A stretch of DNA of 64,000 nt, taken from positions 496,001 through 560,000 of the forward strand of contig BCJC01000004.1 of assembly GCA_001600175.1 (NCBI GenBank), written 5' to 3'. Below the pieces are notes generated by a model. That model was given only the letters and a program-made list of their open reading frames with translations. It was not told the origin of the DNA and did no database searches. The position numbers and the translations under genes are program-made. The stretch comes from Erythrobasidium yunnanense. Lineage: Eukaryota > Basidiomycota > Cystobasidiomycetes > Erythrobasidiales > Erythrobasidiaceae. Positions 12,733-22,570 of this stretch are shown piece after piece. The stretch's first letter is position 1. Each line of letters opens with the position of its first letter.

Positions 12733-13778
12733 ATGCCACCTAAGAAGTCTGCAAAACCTGCATTCACAGAAGCGCCCAAGAAGCCCCCTTCTAAAGGAAA
12801 ACCGGCTTCTAAAGCGTCACATAAGAAAGAGAAAGAGCTGGAAGCAGCAAAGACAGGCGACAAGCGCAAGCATTCTCCCGATGCCGATGCTGGTCCTTCC
12901 TCTCCATCTTCTGCTTCTCTGAAGGCTATCGTCGCTTTCCTCAAAGATGATGCTTCGACCAAGTTCGCATCGGCCAGGCCAGACCAGCCTAACTTGTTCG
13001 ACCATATGGATGCATCTGCAAAGTATACTCCGTGGCAGAACCTGGTTGCCTGTGTCGTAATGAGCAAGCCTATCTCCTCGCGGTTGGGTGTCAGGACACT
13101 GCGGACGCTATTCGAGGATAAAGAGATCGATTATACTACACCGGAGAAAATGAAAGAAGCTGGCGGTGACGAACGGTAGGACTAAGCAGCTGACTCTGTG
13201 TACGGAAAGCTAATCGGCAATGCTTTCAGATATCAAGCATTAGACAAATCGAAGACGCAACATAAAGACAAGACGAGTCTACAGCTAGGGCGGCTAGCAG
13301 ATACAGTCCTAGAGAAATACTCTGCCGAAGAGGGTGATACCTCTCTGTCCAAGCTAAGAGACGAAATCGGAAGATCATCAGACAATCTCAACAAGGTTAT
13401 TAAGGGGTTCTATGGGTTCGGAGACACTGCTTCAGACATCTTCAGGCGGAGGATGCAGGCTGACTGGGAGGAACTGTACCCGTAAGCATCCGCTTGTGAC
13501 GTGCTTTTGTAATGTCTGCTTATGCTCAAACTTGCAGTTTCACTGACGAAAGAGCAATGAATGCAGCAGGACATCTTGGACTAGCCGACGAGAGCGCGGA
13601 AGCACTAGCTCAGCAAGTCAGAGAGCTCCTCCCGTCTGACGACAAAGATGCAGAGCGAGCACAGTTCGCTCGAATAGTGGATGCTTTAGTCGCCGTAGAT
13701 CTGGAACACAAGTATGAAGACCTGCTAGATCAGATTGGTGAAGCAGAGCCGCAGGACAAGAAGGCAAAGGTGGAATGA
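12733..13778 (+). CDS. HhH-GPD-superfamily-like fungal protein, function unknown
   Basis: Exons 12733-13175, 13230-13481 and 13538-13778 give 311 aa. A Lys/Ala/Pro-rich, probably nuclear-targeting N-terminus (residues 1-55) precedes a helical domain. The block TPWQNLVACVVMSKPISSRL, then RTLRTLF, is like the start of HhH-GPD base-excision glycosylase folds, and a conserved THKDKT-like segment follows (TQHKDKTSLQLGRLADTV). I do not see the catalytic Asp in an endonuclease III context or an Fe-S cluster loop, so glycosylase activity is not claimed. The C-terminus is acidic and helical and ends KKAKVE. Related proteins of this type are common in fungi but uncharacterised as far as I know. Confidence 0.75.
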
Positions 13779-14176
13779 GCAGCGACGGCAAACAGCGTCG
13801 AAGTTGTCGATGTGGAAAAGCGTGCGCGGATGACTGTCATCTACAATCTACAGACTTCGGGGCAGAGAAGCGGACTGCCTTTGCTTGTAGCCACCCGTCG
13901 CACTCACAAATAGCAAACAACAACTTGGCCATCTCTGTCACAAACTCCAGCGCTGCTGGCAGCCACTGTTTGTAAGGCGTCGGGTATCTCTCGCATCGAA
14001 AGAGCGTCGGCTTAAAGCTCGAATGAGACGTCTGGTCAATGCGCGCTGATCCAATTCAGTCGTTGATCATCAGCAAGGATTGGGGCTATTACGACCAGGA
14101 AGGCGTGTAGTCTCGAACGGGAAAGCAGGAAGGAGTGCATTGCGGCAGTAGCAATGACAACAAGTACACTAATCAA
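13779..14176. other. Intergenic, no gene seen
   Basis: Convergent 3' flanks of the HhH-GPD-like gene and small secreted protein 1. Nothing recognisable. Confidence 0.4.
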
Positions 14177-14808
14177 CTAATCAGAGGCGAAAGGCTTGCA
14201 GGCAGGCTTATCACTGTCCTTCATGCATACATTTGAGGCGCCATTCAAACCATAGGCACCGTAGGTAACCTTGCAAGTACTGTACTTCTTCCAGACGAGC
14301 GCTTTCTTGCCATTCTCGTTGGAATCGATCTCTGAGCATTGCCAGATGATGGTCATAGTGCCTCCACTGCCATTGTCCTGAGCGAGGCATCCAAAGCTAT
14401 CCTCTGAAGGGCACAATAAGTGGATGTCAGCCGGGGCGGCTACCTGAAGCTGTCGGACGTGTGCAACGTACTCTGTTTACAGTAACCACCGAATGCGTCT
14501 TTCTTGCCTCCGTATTTTTCAGTGTCGAAATTGACTACAGAGTCGACCGACGAAGTAGGGTCTGTATTGTAGGTGAGGAAATACAGGCCAGTAGGACCGA
14601 TTTGGTTGTTGGGCTGATTTGCAGGGTTCGGAGGGGGCTTGGGAGCATCTTCAGTCTTTACATTCGCCATATCCATGGGAGACATGGCCCGCTGTGCCAA
14701 GCTGCGCTTCACCATAGCACTGGGAGCAGCGGAGGTGAAGGTAAGGAGGGAAGCCGCGACCAGCGCAGCTGTTGTTGGAATGAGAGTGGATCGTTGTGTG
14801 AAGAGCAT
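14177..14808 (-). CDS. Small secreted cysteine-containing protein, copy 1 (effector-like)
   Basis: Two exons (14472-14808 and 14177-14403) give 187 aa. Residues 1-27 form a signal peptide (MLFTQRSTLIPTTAALVAAS...). A Pro/Asn-rich spacer (PKPPPNPANQPNNQIGPTG) follows, then a C-terminal region with cysteines in the order GYCK, FGCLAQ, IIWQCSEID, YSTCK, NVCMK and PACK. I recognise no known domain. The paralogue at 15512-16123 shares the signal peptide, the spacer, most cysteines and the intron position and phase. Together they look like a secreted, disulphide-bonded family of unknown role; effector-like is only an inference from size and secretion. A weak TATA-like TATAAG lies about 130 nt upstream. 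Confidence 0.8.
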
Positions 14809-14835
14809 GTTGTGTGTATGTGATGGTCTGTTGAT

Positions 14836-14852
14836 CAATATACCAGATATTG
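14836..14852 (-). promoter_or_regulatory. Inverted repeat just upstream of small secreted protein 1
   Basis: The 17-nt string CAATATACCAGATATTG has perfect 6-nt arms (CAATAT/ATATTG) around ACCAG. The identical string lies in the same place before the paralogue. Confidence 0.5.
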
Positions 14853-15511
14853 TTTCAATGAAGGCTGCGTGCGTGCTGGTTTGGAGAGGTTGTGGTTGTT
14901 GTGAAGAAGAGAGAGGTGAGCTGTCAGTTTGCTGCCTACTTATACCCTCCCCAGAGTTGCATTAGTAATGTCACCCTTGACAGGCGCTTTGTAAGGCTGA
15001 AACCGGAGTCCAAACTTGCGGAGCTGTTCCTTTCCAGTCACGCCCTTTCTGCGTCTGTATAGTATAAGCCGGTCGGATCGGACGACCAGCAATAAGTATT
15101 GTGCCTTCGAAGTTCCATTTTTGGTGCTATAACTGCCGAGTCGACAAACTTGCAGTGCGAGAGGTCCTCTGCCTATGGAAGTGCACCGAACATTGGTACC
15201 AGTCTGGCGCTAGCAGAGATGATGCGTCGATCTGTAATCATCAGCGATCAACACTGCCTTAGCAGTGCGGGAAGAATCGTCAGCATATGTGGTTGAGTGG
15301 TACGTCTCGCAGCTGGAAGTCACCAGGAGGACAGGGACTAGGAATTGAAGATCAGTCTGACGCTGTCTCAGCGCCGAGTAATGCTGATGGCACGGTCGTG
15401 TGGAGCGATCTCGGGCTGGAAGATCATTGCGAAAGCAGCTGAGCGCAGTTTTGCAGTCTCACAAGGCATACCAGGGTAGTAGTGAGCCAAGCGACGGCTC
15501 AATACCTCCGA
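14853..15511. other. Intergenic, no gene seen
   Basis: Promoter region of small secreted protein 1 and 3' flank of copy 2. Open frames here lack any recognisable pattern. Confidence 0.4.
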
Positions 15512-16123
15512 CTACTTGCCGATAGATTTGCACTCTGGACCTTCGCCGTTCCATGCGCATATGGTCGGCTGCATGGAACCGTACCCCATGTTGACAGCCT
15601 CGCAGGTGCTTGATTTCTTCCAAACGGTCGCCTTCTTGCCTTCTTCCTTGGAATCGATCTCTGTACACTGCCAGATGGATGTTGTGACACCACTGTTGCC
15701 GTTGCTCGTAGCGAGGCAGCCATAGGTGCCCTCTGCACAGCACACAATCATCGGACATCAGCATTGAGCCTATATCAAGCAGTGTGAGGCAGACATACTG
15801 TCGCGACAATAACCTCCATAGCCACTGTCCTTCTTGCCGCCCACGTCTTCGGGGAAGTTTGCGACAGAGTCGACTGATGTCGCTGGATCATTCCATGTTA
15901 GAACGTACATGTTGGTAGGACCAGTCTGAGGCGCTCCCTGATTAGCAGGATTAGGGTTAGGCTTTGGCTTGTCGCTGTCTTTGACGTTTGCTGGCACCAT
16001 GGCCTTGTTACCGCGTCGTGAGAGTTTACCCATGGATGATGGAGCGGCGGATGTGAAAGTGAGGAGTGATGCTGCGACCAGCGCAGCGGCAGGGACGAGT
16101 GTGGATCTTTGAGTGAAAAGCAT
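15512..16123 (-). CDS. Small secreted cysteine-containing protein, copy 2
   Basis: Two exons (15799-16123 and 15512-15732) give 181 aa. The signal peptide is almost identical to copy 1 (MLFTQRSTLVPAAALVAAS). The Pro/Asn spacer is KPNPNPANQGAPQTGPTN, then cysteines occur in GYCRDK, YGCLAT, SIWQCTEID, SSTCE, TICAW and PECK. The intron splits the same codon (A|AG, Lys) as in copy 1. Divergence is higher in the mature part than in the signal peptide, as is common in secreted proteins under selection. No function can be named. A TATA box (TATAAA on the minus strand, 16240-16245) lies 117 nt before the ATG. Confidence 0.8.
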
Positions 16124-16145
16124 GATGCGTGAGGGCGTGAAATTG

Positions 16146-16162
16146 CAATATACCAGATATTG
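16146..16162 (-). promoter_or_regulatory. Inverted repeat just upstream of small secreted protein 2
   Basis: Same 17-nt CAATATACCAGATATTG as before copy 1, 23 nt from the ATG (28 nt in copy 1). Probably in the 5' UTR or core promoter. Confidence 0.5.
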
Positions 16163-17512
16163 ACTGTGCGTGTGAATGAGTGTGTGATGTGTGTTTAGAT
16201 GGAGCAGAAGAAAGCGTGAGAGAGCTGGATCTAGGCGACTTTATAGCCCTGGCAAAAGTTAGCCAAGGAGATCACGCGGACGACAAGATAAGGGATGTTC
16301 TACAGCCATTGACAGCTAAACGGCGGAGTTGCGCGAGGACCCTTGTCTTGTAATGGGAGGGCGTCCGGGTCCGGAGAGCTGCCTGCAAGCCTGTCGACAG
16401 CCTGCCTGGCGCCTCGCTTACGAGAGCTGCAGGCTCTAGCGGTACTCAAGCAATTCGGGAGCTCCGCTAGGCGGAAGGGACCAACCCCGGCTGTTGTATG
16501 ACCTTGCTATAGGCAGTTGCTAGCTTGACCAGCCGTTGCGTCAACGGTGATACGCTCTTGCACTATCCGTCCATAACGCGACGAGTCAGATGACTGTAGA
16601 CGTGCCTGTCACGGAGCGAAGAGAAGTGTACGAGTCAGGGAGGAGCGGTCATCACTTTAGTGAAGTGGCTGGGAGTTGTTTGCTTGGGCATGAGCTCTGG
16701 CACACTCGCTGCGTGTTTATCGCCGCCGCTGGCGCGTCGGCTCAAACACTCCACTCGCCGTGCCCATGACTGATTCAGTGTAGCATTCGAGCATCAACTG
16801 ATTGTGCATAGTGGAACGGTCGGTTTCCGGGAGTATAGACAAAGGAAAGGGAGGACGTCTGAGTTGCAGTCCTGGAGGCGCGTACACCGGCACGACAGAT
16901 TGGAGAGATCGTGGTGACGAGTCCTTGTATCTCGATGACCTTGTAAGCCCATGATGCAGTTCATCGTAGGAGGGAGGTATGCTTGAAGTCAGAAAGAAAG
17001 GGAACAGGCAGTGGGGCGTCCAGGCGTCTTGCTTTCGAGCTGCTTCGGCGGAACGTACTAGTGATGGTGCCCATCGATGGTTGTCGCTTAGGGTTGGCTG
17101 CAATGACTGGACGCTTCCGCTTGAAATCCCATTCAGGACCCTGCATCTGAAGTCGGGATGCTGATGCCGTCGCACGCTAGTACACCTCTGTATACGAACC
17201 CTTTAGACGTCAGATGACAGCAAACCTCGCAGCTACTCGAAGCTCACCTCCAAACGCATGCTGGGATCTGGTTGGAGCGGATGCAACAGCAGGTTGCCTA
17301 TGACCTTTCACACGGTCAGTCAAAGGGAGAGCTTGCCACCCCGTCGTCAAAATCTCCAGCAGCACATCACGGATAACTAACCTCTTTAAAAGGGGTTAGA
17401 ATTGAAAGGGGTTAGAATCAGACATCGCGAGTGCAATCGTTTCAGCTTGTTGTTTGAACCGCGCGTTCGCGTGCACGTTTCCGTCGTTCTTGCATCCAAC
17501 TTTGCCGCAGTC
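16163..17512. other. Long region with at most one uncertain gene
   Basis: A minus-strand open stretch at 16717-17175 codes 152 aa, including PPSYDELHHGL and VPVYAPPGLQLRRPPFPLSI. A second minus frame (16961-17146) contains FKRKRPVIAANPKRQPSMG. They could be exons of one gene reaching to about 17270, where a GTGAGC donor follows a possible short exon. I could not find a splice model that joins them convincingly, and no domain is recognised. Just before SFH5, the string AAAGGGGTTAGAAT occurs twice with a 16-nt period (17389-17418). Confidence 0.3.
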
Positions 17513-18507
17513 ATGGTGGATCCGGAGTCTATAGCTCTACTCGCAGCTCGTCTACCGCACATCATCTCAACTGCAGGCCATTCCCAGCTCTTCAGCGTCG
17601 ACCTCTCTGCCCCTGTCAGTCCTGCAACGAAACTGGTCCTTGCGAAATACCTGAAAGTGCGGGATGGGAACGTTGAGCAAGCTGCAGAAGCGTTGACGAA
17701 GACTCTGAAATGGAATAAGGAGTTTGATCCGCGAGCTGCTGCGTTTGAGGAAAGCTTTGGCGAAGACTACGAGGACCTGGCATTCGTCACGAAGATAGAG
17801 GAGCAAGTCGTCGTTTGGAATCTGTATGGTGCGTCGTCTTCAATCTGCTGCATCGTCTGTCCGTTGAAGACGTTCTGAGATGTATCGGTCGCCAACAGAC
17901 AAAGCCTCGCAAAACGCAAGCAAGATATTCCAACCTCCAGACACCTATCTGCGCTGGCGCGTCGGTGTACAAGAACGAGCAGTCGCATTACTAGATCTGA
18001 ACGACTATACGGGCGATGGGAGTCTGGACGAAGCTTATCGTGCTAAACAAGGCATCCAGGTACATGACTATGCCAATGTATCGCTATTACGGCTGGACCC
18101 TGCGATAAGAGCTGCCTCGAAAGCTCTGATACCATTGATGTCGGATGTGAGTTGCCTGAAAACTATCTGTCCTTATGAAAGTTATGAACGCGTCTACCGA
18201 TCCTGACTTCCGTGTTTTCTAGCACTATGCGGAAACCATGAAGCGGACCTATTTCGTGAATATTCCCTTCTATCTGCGATGGTTATTTAGTGCCATATCC
18301 ACCATGCTCAGCGCCGAAACGGTAGCTAAGCTGAGAGTGCTCAGCTCAAGTCAGGAACTGGCGAAAGAGCTTGGGAATAGCAAAAGTGTGCCGAAACAAT
18401 ATGGAGGGACGAGTGAGCTGTCTTTGAAGGAGTTGGAGAAAGCTACGATGGCCTCTTGGCGGGAAAAGCAGTTACATGATGAAACGGCCATGAATCCAGC
18501 GCACTAA
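17513..18507 (+). CDS. SFH5: Sec14-like phosphatidylinositol transfer protein Sfh5
   Basis: Three exons (17513-17828, 17899-18146, 18223-18507) give 282 aa. An N-terminal CRAL-TRIO-N helical part (KLVLAKYLKVRDGNVEQAAE) is followed by the lipid-binding Sec14 fold: LRWRVGVQERAVALLDLNDY, VHDYANVSLLRLDPAIRAAS, then HYAETMKRTYFVNIPFYLRW and the C-terminal LSLKELE-type segment. These blocks match the SFH5 branch, which moves phosphatidylinositol between ER and plasma membrane or, in some yeasts, binds haem. The start was taken at the first ATG after an in-frame run lacking family similarity. The nearest gene downstream is VTI1, on the other strand. Confidence 0.88.
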
Positions 18508-18839
18508 TAGTAAGTGGCCAGAGATGAGTAGCTCAGTGTGCCAGAAATGGGGATTGTGACGAGGTAGTCTTGCACTCGCAGTGACAGTGGACTTTGTTGT
18601 CTCAGCACGGGTCTAGAACTGCGTAGTAATTATCGTTAGTATTAGCTCGGCGAGGGCAGCTTGTGATTGATTCGCAAGATTGCATACCATGGGACCATGG
18701 GAGATCACCTTATATATCGAGAGTCCATAGACAACATACCGGTCGGAGACTTACTTCTCAAGCACAACAAGCACTAACAGCACTTCAAACCTAGAAGAAC
18801 TTCGCCCACAATATAAGGATACTGTCAAGATTGCAAGAA
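18508..18839. other. Intergenic, convergent 3' ends
   Basis: Between the SFH5 and VTI1 stops. No coding or RNA feature was seen. Confidence 0.4.
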
Positions 18840-19832
18840 TCAGCATATGCAGGCCCGCGAGTCGGAAAGGAGGGTGACCCACATTAAAGCTACAAGAACG
18901 AATATGATTGCGCCTGTGATGAGACGTTGTTGATACATCCTAAAGAGCGTTGAAAGGCCATCTGAATCAGCGTTCGACACTCTACCCAGATCTCGAAGCC
19001 TGTGAATGTGCTCACCTCCTGATCATCTGTTTGAGCGTCCCCGATGCCCTATCTATACTATTATCCGCGCCATAGAGCGTATCTCTAGTATGTTCGATCT
19101 GTTCCCTCTGTCCTCTGAGATTACTCAATATCCCCGCTCCCAGATCCTCAGTCTCCAATGCTATCCGATGGCTTTCTTCGAGTCTTCTTTGCCCATCCGC
19201 TAATGTCCCCGTGCCGTTCAGTAAGCGCTGACGCTGTGCTTGTGTCTGCCCCCCTGATTCAAGGTCGTCTGGGTCGTCTCTGTACCCGCCACCAGAGAGC
19301 AACTCGTCCCTGTCGCTCGAGGAGAGAAGTGATTTCTGGAGAAGATGAAAGTCAATGAGAGGATGGGAAGTGGATGAACGTGAGGATAGCCTTACCACTT
19401 CACTCTTGTATCGCGCAAGCTCCGACTTGTAGCTACGTAGCTTGACCTGGAGCTTTGTCTTGTGTTCTCGGGGCACAGACTGGACCTCGACGTCCATCTG
19501 CTCTATCTGTCAGTCATGGAATGGAATCAGGGATGTCAGATCCAGTCATCCAGAAATCGTTATAGCCTTGGAAAGGTCGCGCACAATCTCGTCGGCCTCT
19601 TCGAGCTCCATCTCGAGCCTGCGTAGGATGGCCTTTCGCGCTTCTGTAAGATCATTTCGTATCGCAATCTCAAAATCCTGCTGCACGCTGCGTTGTTGTC
19701 GCCGCTGGTTCGTCGCTCACCGCCTTTGCTATCCCGGACCTCTCCCTTGAGCTTGCTGCCCACGCTGGCTGCTATCTGCTTGTAGTCTGTCTCATAGCTC
19801 TCATACACTTCAAGCCCAGGAGTGGAGTCCAT
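18840..19832 (-). CDS. VTI1: v-SNARE Vti1 (Qb-SNARE)
   Basis: Five exons (19721-19832, 19567-19643, 19396-19506, 19016-19335, 18840-18939) give 239 aa. The N-terminal three-helix domain contains ARKAILRRLEMELEEADEIV and VEVQSVPREHKTKL, both diagnostic of Vti1. The SNARE motif runs over RLEESHRIALETEDLGAGIL, with the zero-layer Gln in LRGQREQI. It is followed by RMYQQRLITGAIIFVLVALM, the C-terminal membrane anchor, and a short lumenal tail. Vti1 acts in Golgi-to-endosome, vacuolar and retrograde Golgi fusion. The intron at 19507-19566 has no GT donor that avoids an in-frame stop; a GC donor after LSK restores the frame. Confidence 0.9.
19507..19566 (-). other. Probable GC-AG intron in VTI1
   Basis: Donor AAG|GCTATA, acceptor CTGACAG. 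Reading through meets a stop. No GT lies between the conserved DLSK segment and that stop, so the only donor is GC. The donor is weak, so this is less sure than the other two GC-AG introns. Confidence 0.6.
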
Positions 19833-19935
19833 TATAACACTCAGTAATCAAGTGTTTAAGCTGAGGTTAACCCGTTGCCTTTGCCTTTGACGTTGTTTCA
19901 ACACCTTCAACACTTTCTGCATTCGAGGCTACAAC
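19833..19935. promoter_or_regulatory. 103-bp divergent promoter, VTI1 / RPT6
   Basis: The two start codons face away from each other across 103 bp. No clear TATA box was seen. Confidence 0.55.
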
Positions 19936-21484
19936 ATGCCTACACTCGCAGTAGCATCACCTGGCATCAGTCATGAGAGGCAGCAATCTACCGGCTTAGG
20001 AGTGCGTAGATGTCGCATCCCAGAAACAGCGATGGTCCAAACGCTGACGATGCGCGGTGTGGATTGACAGAACTTCTTCAAGAGCAAGATTGAAGTAGCA
20101 GAGCACACGATAAACCGCAAGACTCAGAACTTGCGCCGTCTGGAAGCACAGAGGAACAATCTGAATGCCCGCGTAAGGCTGCTGAGGGAGGAGCTGCAAC
20201 TTCTCACAGAACCAGGCAGTTATGTAGGAGAAGTAGTGAAGATCATGGGAAAGAACAAAGTGCTCGTCAAGACGCAGCCTGAAGGGAAATACATCGTCGA
20301 TATTGCAACGGACATCAAGCTCGAGGACCTCAGGCCGAATCTGAGGGTGGCCCTGAGGAGTGACTGTAAGTTACACCTCATTACTGACAGCTCCTAGTCT
20401 AATGTATGAGATTGCCAGCCTACCAGCTGCACCGCATCCTCCCGACAAAGACAGACCCTCTCGTATCGCTCATGATGGTCGAGAAGGTGCCCGACAGCAC
20501 ATACGAGATGGTAGGAGGTCTCGACAAGCAGATCAAGGAGATCAAAGAAGTTATCGAGCTGCGTGAGTCCTTCCTCATGTTCCGCCAATGTCTATCGCTG
20601 ACGCGTCAATGACCTTTCTTTGTGCCTTGTTCCTCTAAATAATCTACAGCTGTCAAGCATCCCGAATTATTCGAGTCTCTAGGTATTCAGCAACCCAAAG
20701 GTGTTCTTCTCTACGGTCCACCAGGAACAGGCAAGACGCTCTTAGCACGAGCAGTCGCGCACCATACAGACTGCAAGTTCATCCGTGTTTCCGGTTCAGA
20801 GCTGGTGCAGAAGTATATCGGAGAGGGTTCAAGAATGGTCAGAGAGCTCTTTGTTATGGCGAGAGAACATGCCCCAAGTATCATCTTCATGGATGAGATC
20901 GATAGTATTGGATCGAGTAGAGGAGAGAGCGGATCGGGAGGTGGTGATTCGGAAGTACAGAGAACAATGCTGGAACTGCTGAATCAGCTGGATGGATTCG
21001 AAGCGACAAAGAACATTAAGGTAAGTAGTCAACTGGCTTTACTCAGGCATGAGACTGATTCAGTGGTGGTCCAGGTCATCATGGCTACCAACCGTATCGA
21101 TATCCTCGACTCTGCTCTTCTGCGACCGGGTAGAATAGACAGAAAGATTGAATTCCCACCTCCGGGGTGAGTCTGCTAACCTCCTCCTGCTCCCTCTTCC
21201 TCAACTAATCGCCCTCTCTTTCCAGTCCCGAAGCAAGAGTATCCATCCTTCGCATTCACTCACGCAAGATGTCCCTTCAGCGCGGGATCAATCTCCGCTC
21301 CTTAGCAGAGAAAATGGGACAATGCAGTGGCGCCGAAGTGCGCGGTATCTGTACAGAAGCAGGCATGTATGCCCTAAGAGAGAGGAGACAACATGTTACG
21401 CAGGACGATTTCGAGATGGCTATTAGCAAAGTATTGAAGAAGAACCAGGATGCAAATACGTCGACTACAAAGTTGTTTACGTAG
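19936..21484 (+). CDS. RPT6: 26S proteasome ATPase Rpt6
   Basis: Six exons (19936-20001, 20071-20365, 20419-20562, 20650-21020, 21075-21166, 21226-21484) give 408 aa. An N-terminal coiled coil ([20 protein letters not shown]) is followed by the OB domain, then the AAA+ module. Walker A is GPPGTGKT (about 191-198), Walker [12 protein letters not shown], and the second region of homology [25 protein letters not shown]-like [20 protein letters not shown] marks the Rpt6 subfamily. Rpt6 is one of six ATPases in the 19S base that unfold substrates and open the 20S gate. The first exon codes only 22 residues and is assigned from frame and the start context. Confidence 0.95.
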
Positions 21485-21986
21485 GCGTGGAGAAGTGTAG
21501 GAGGAAGGAGGAGAAGCGTGTAGAAGTACATGTATCAATTAGAGAGCGCTTTGCAAACACCTTCGACTTGCTTTCGCAGCGGCTTGTCTCGCTTCAATCG
21601 TTAAACTACATGCGAGCACGCAAGAATCTGATAGCTGCAATTCCATCGCTTCACATACTGCAACGCTGATGAAGCTGAGGCTGAAGCTCAACTTCGAGGC
21701 TGAAGTGAGCTGCGGTCTGCCAAATAATTTCGACGACGACGCCGCGCCCGAGCTTCTCGCGTCGGAACAGCATGACGGCACCCAGGAAGCACTCCTACCA
21801 CCTTCGTAGTAGCAACAGCAGCACTGTCCTCCTTCTTGGCGGACTATGATGTCATCGCGGATGGACTGGCCGAAGTCGCACCCTCACAATGGCGCCTGCC
21901 TGTTCAGCTGCTGTTGGCTTCCCGTCTCTCTCTTTCCTTTCCTTCCCATATCTACCTTGAAAGAGAGAAAGAAAAGTAGATAAATC
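21485..21986. promoter_or_regulatory. Upstream region of the Tyr/Ser-rich gene
   Basis: About 500 bp without a gene. Pyrimidine-rich tracts (TCTCTCTTTCCTTTCC, about 21930) precede the ATG, as is common in highly expressed fungal promoters. Confidence 0.4.
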
Positions 21987-22415
21987 ATGTCTCAGCAGGA
22001 ATACACTGTCACCTCGTCTGGTACAAACGACCAGGTCAGTCTTTCAAGTTTCCACGCAGTACTCTGTAGCTAGCCATACTGATGTAGTTTGCTGGTACAG
22101 GGCAATCACTACGATGCTCGCGACTACGGAGAAGGCGCTGCGAATGACAACGCCTACCATTACTCGTGAGTTCTGCCTACGCATATGCAAGCGGAACAGG
22201 CACTGACGCCAGCTTTACAGCAACACAGACGGCTCGTACTACTACTCCAACTCGGATGGAAGCACCTGTGCGTTTGGCCAGCTTTGTGCTGAGTGTCCTG
22301 GGTTAAGCTTGCATCGACAGACCACAACAGCGCTTCTGGCAACGCGACCTACACCGACCCGTCCGGAGAAGATGGTTGGACTCAGTCAGAAGGCGGCGAA
22401 AGGGTTTCCAAGTAG
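21987..22415 (+). CDS. Small Tyr/Ser/Asn/Gly-rich protein, 84 aa
   Basis: Four short exons (21987-22034, 22101-22165, 22221-22267, 22321-22415) sum to 255 nt and give 84 aa. Each boundary has a proper GT/AG pair: GTCAGT, GTGAGT and GTGCGT donors, and TACAG, TACAG and GACAG acceptors. The frame is open only after splicing, so no single long open frame shows it. The protein has no signal peptide or membrane segment. It contains a repeated (N/S)xDGSxYY pattern: NTDGSYYYSNSDGSTYHNSA, followed by TYTDPSGEDGWTQ. Tiny proteins with NSDGSYYY-like repeats are, as I recall, widespread in fungi but unnamed. The function is unknown. Confidence 0.75.
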
Positions 22416-22570
22416 GAAGACGAAGAAATCCGATATTCATAACCTGTAGCGCGTTCCCGAAGCAGTCTTGAATTCACATTCCCCACTCACACAACCATTC
22501 GACAAGGCTCGAGAGAGCTACAGATACGATGACGTCCTCCCGCATCTATCTTGACACATGAGCCTATTCC

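Noticed and set aside
16717-17175. 152-residue minus-strand open frame as a firm gene
   Set aside because: PPSYDE-like and VYAPPG-like strings look protein-like, but no consistent splice model or domain was found; left as an uncertain region.
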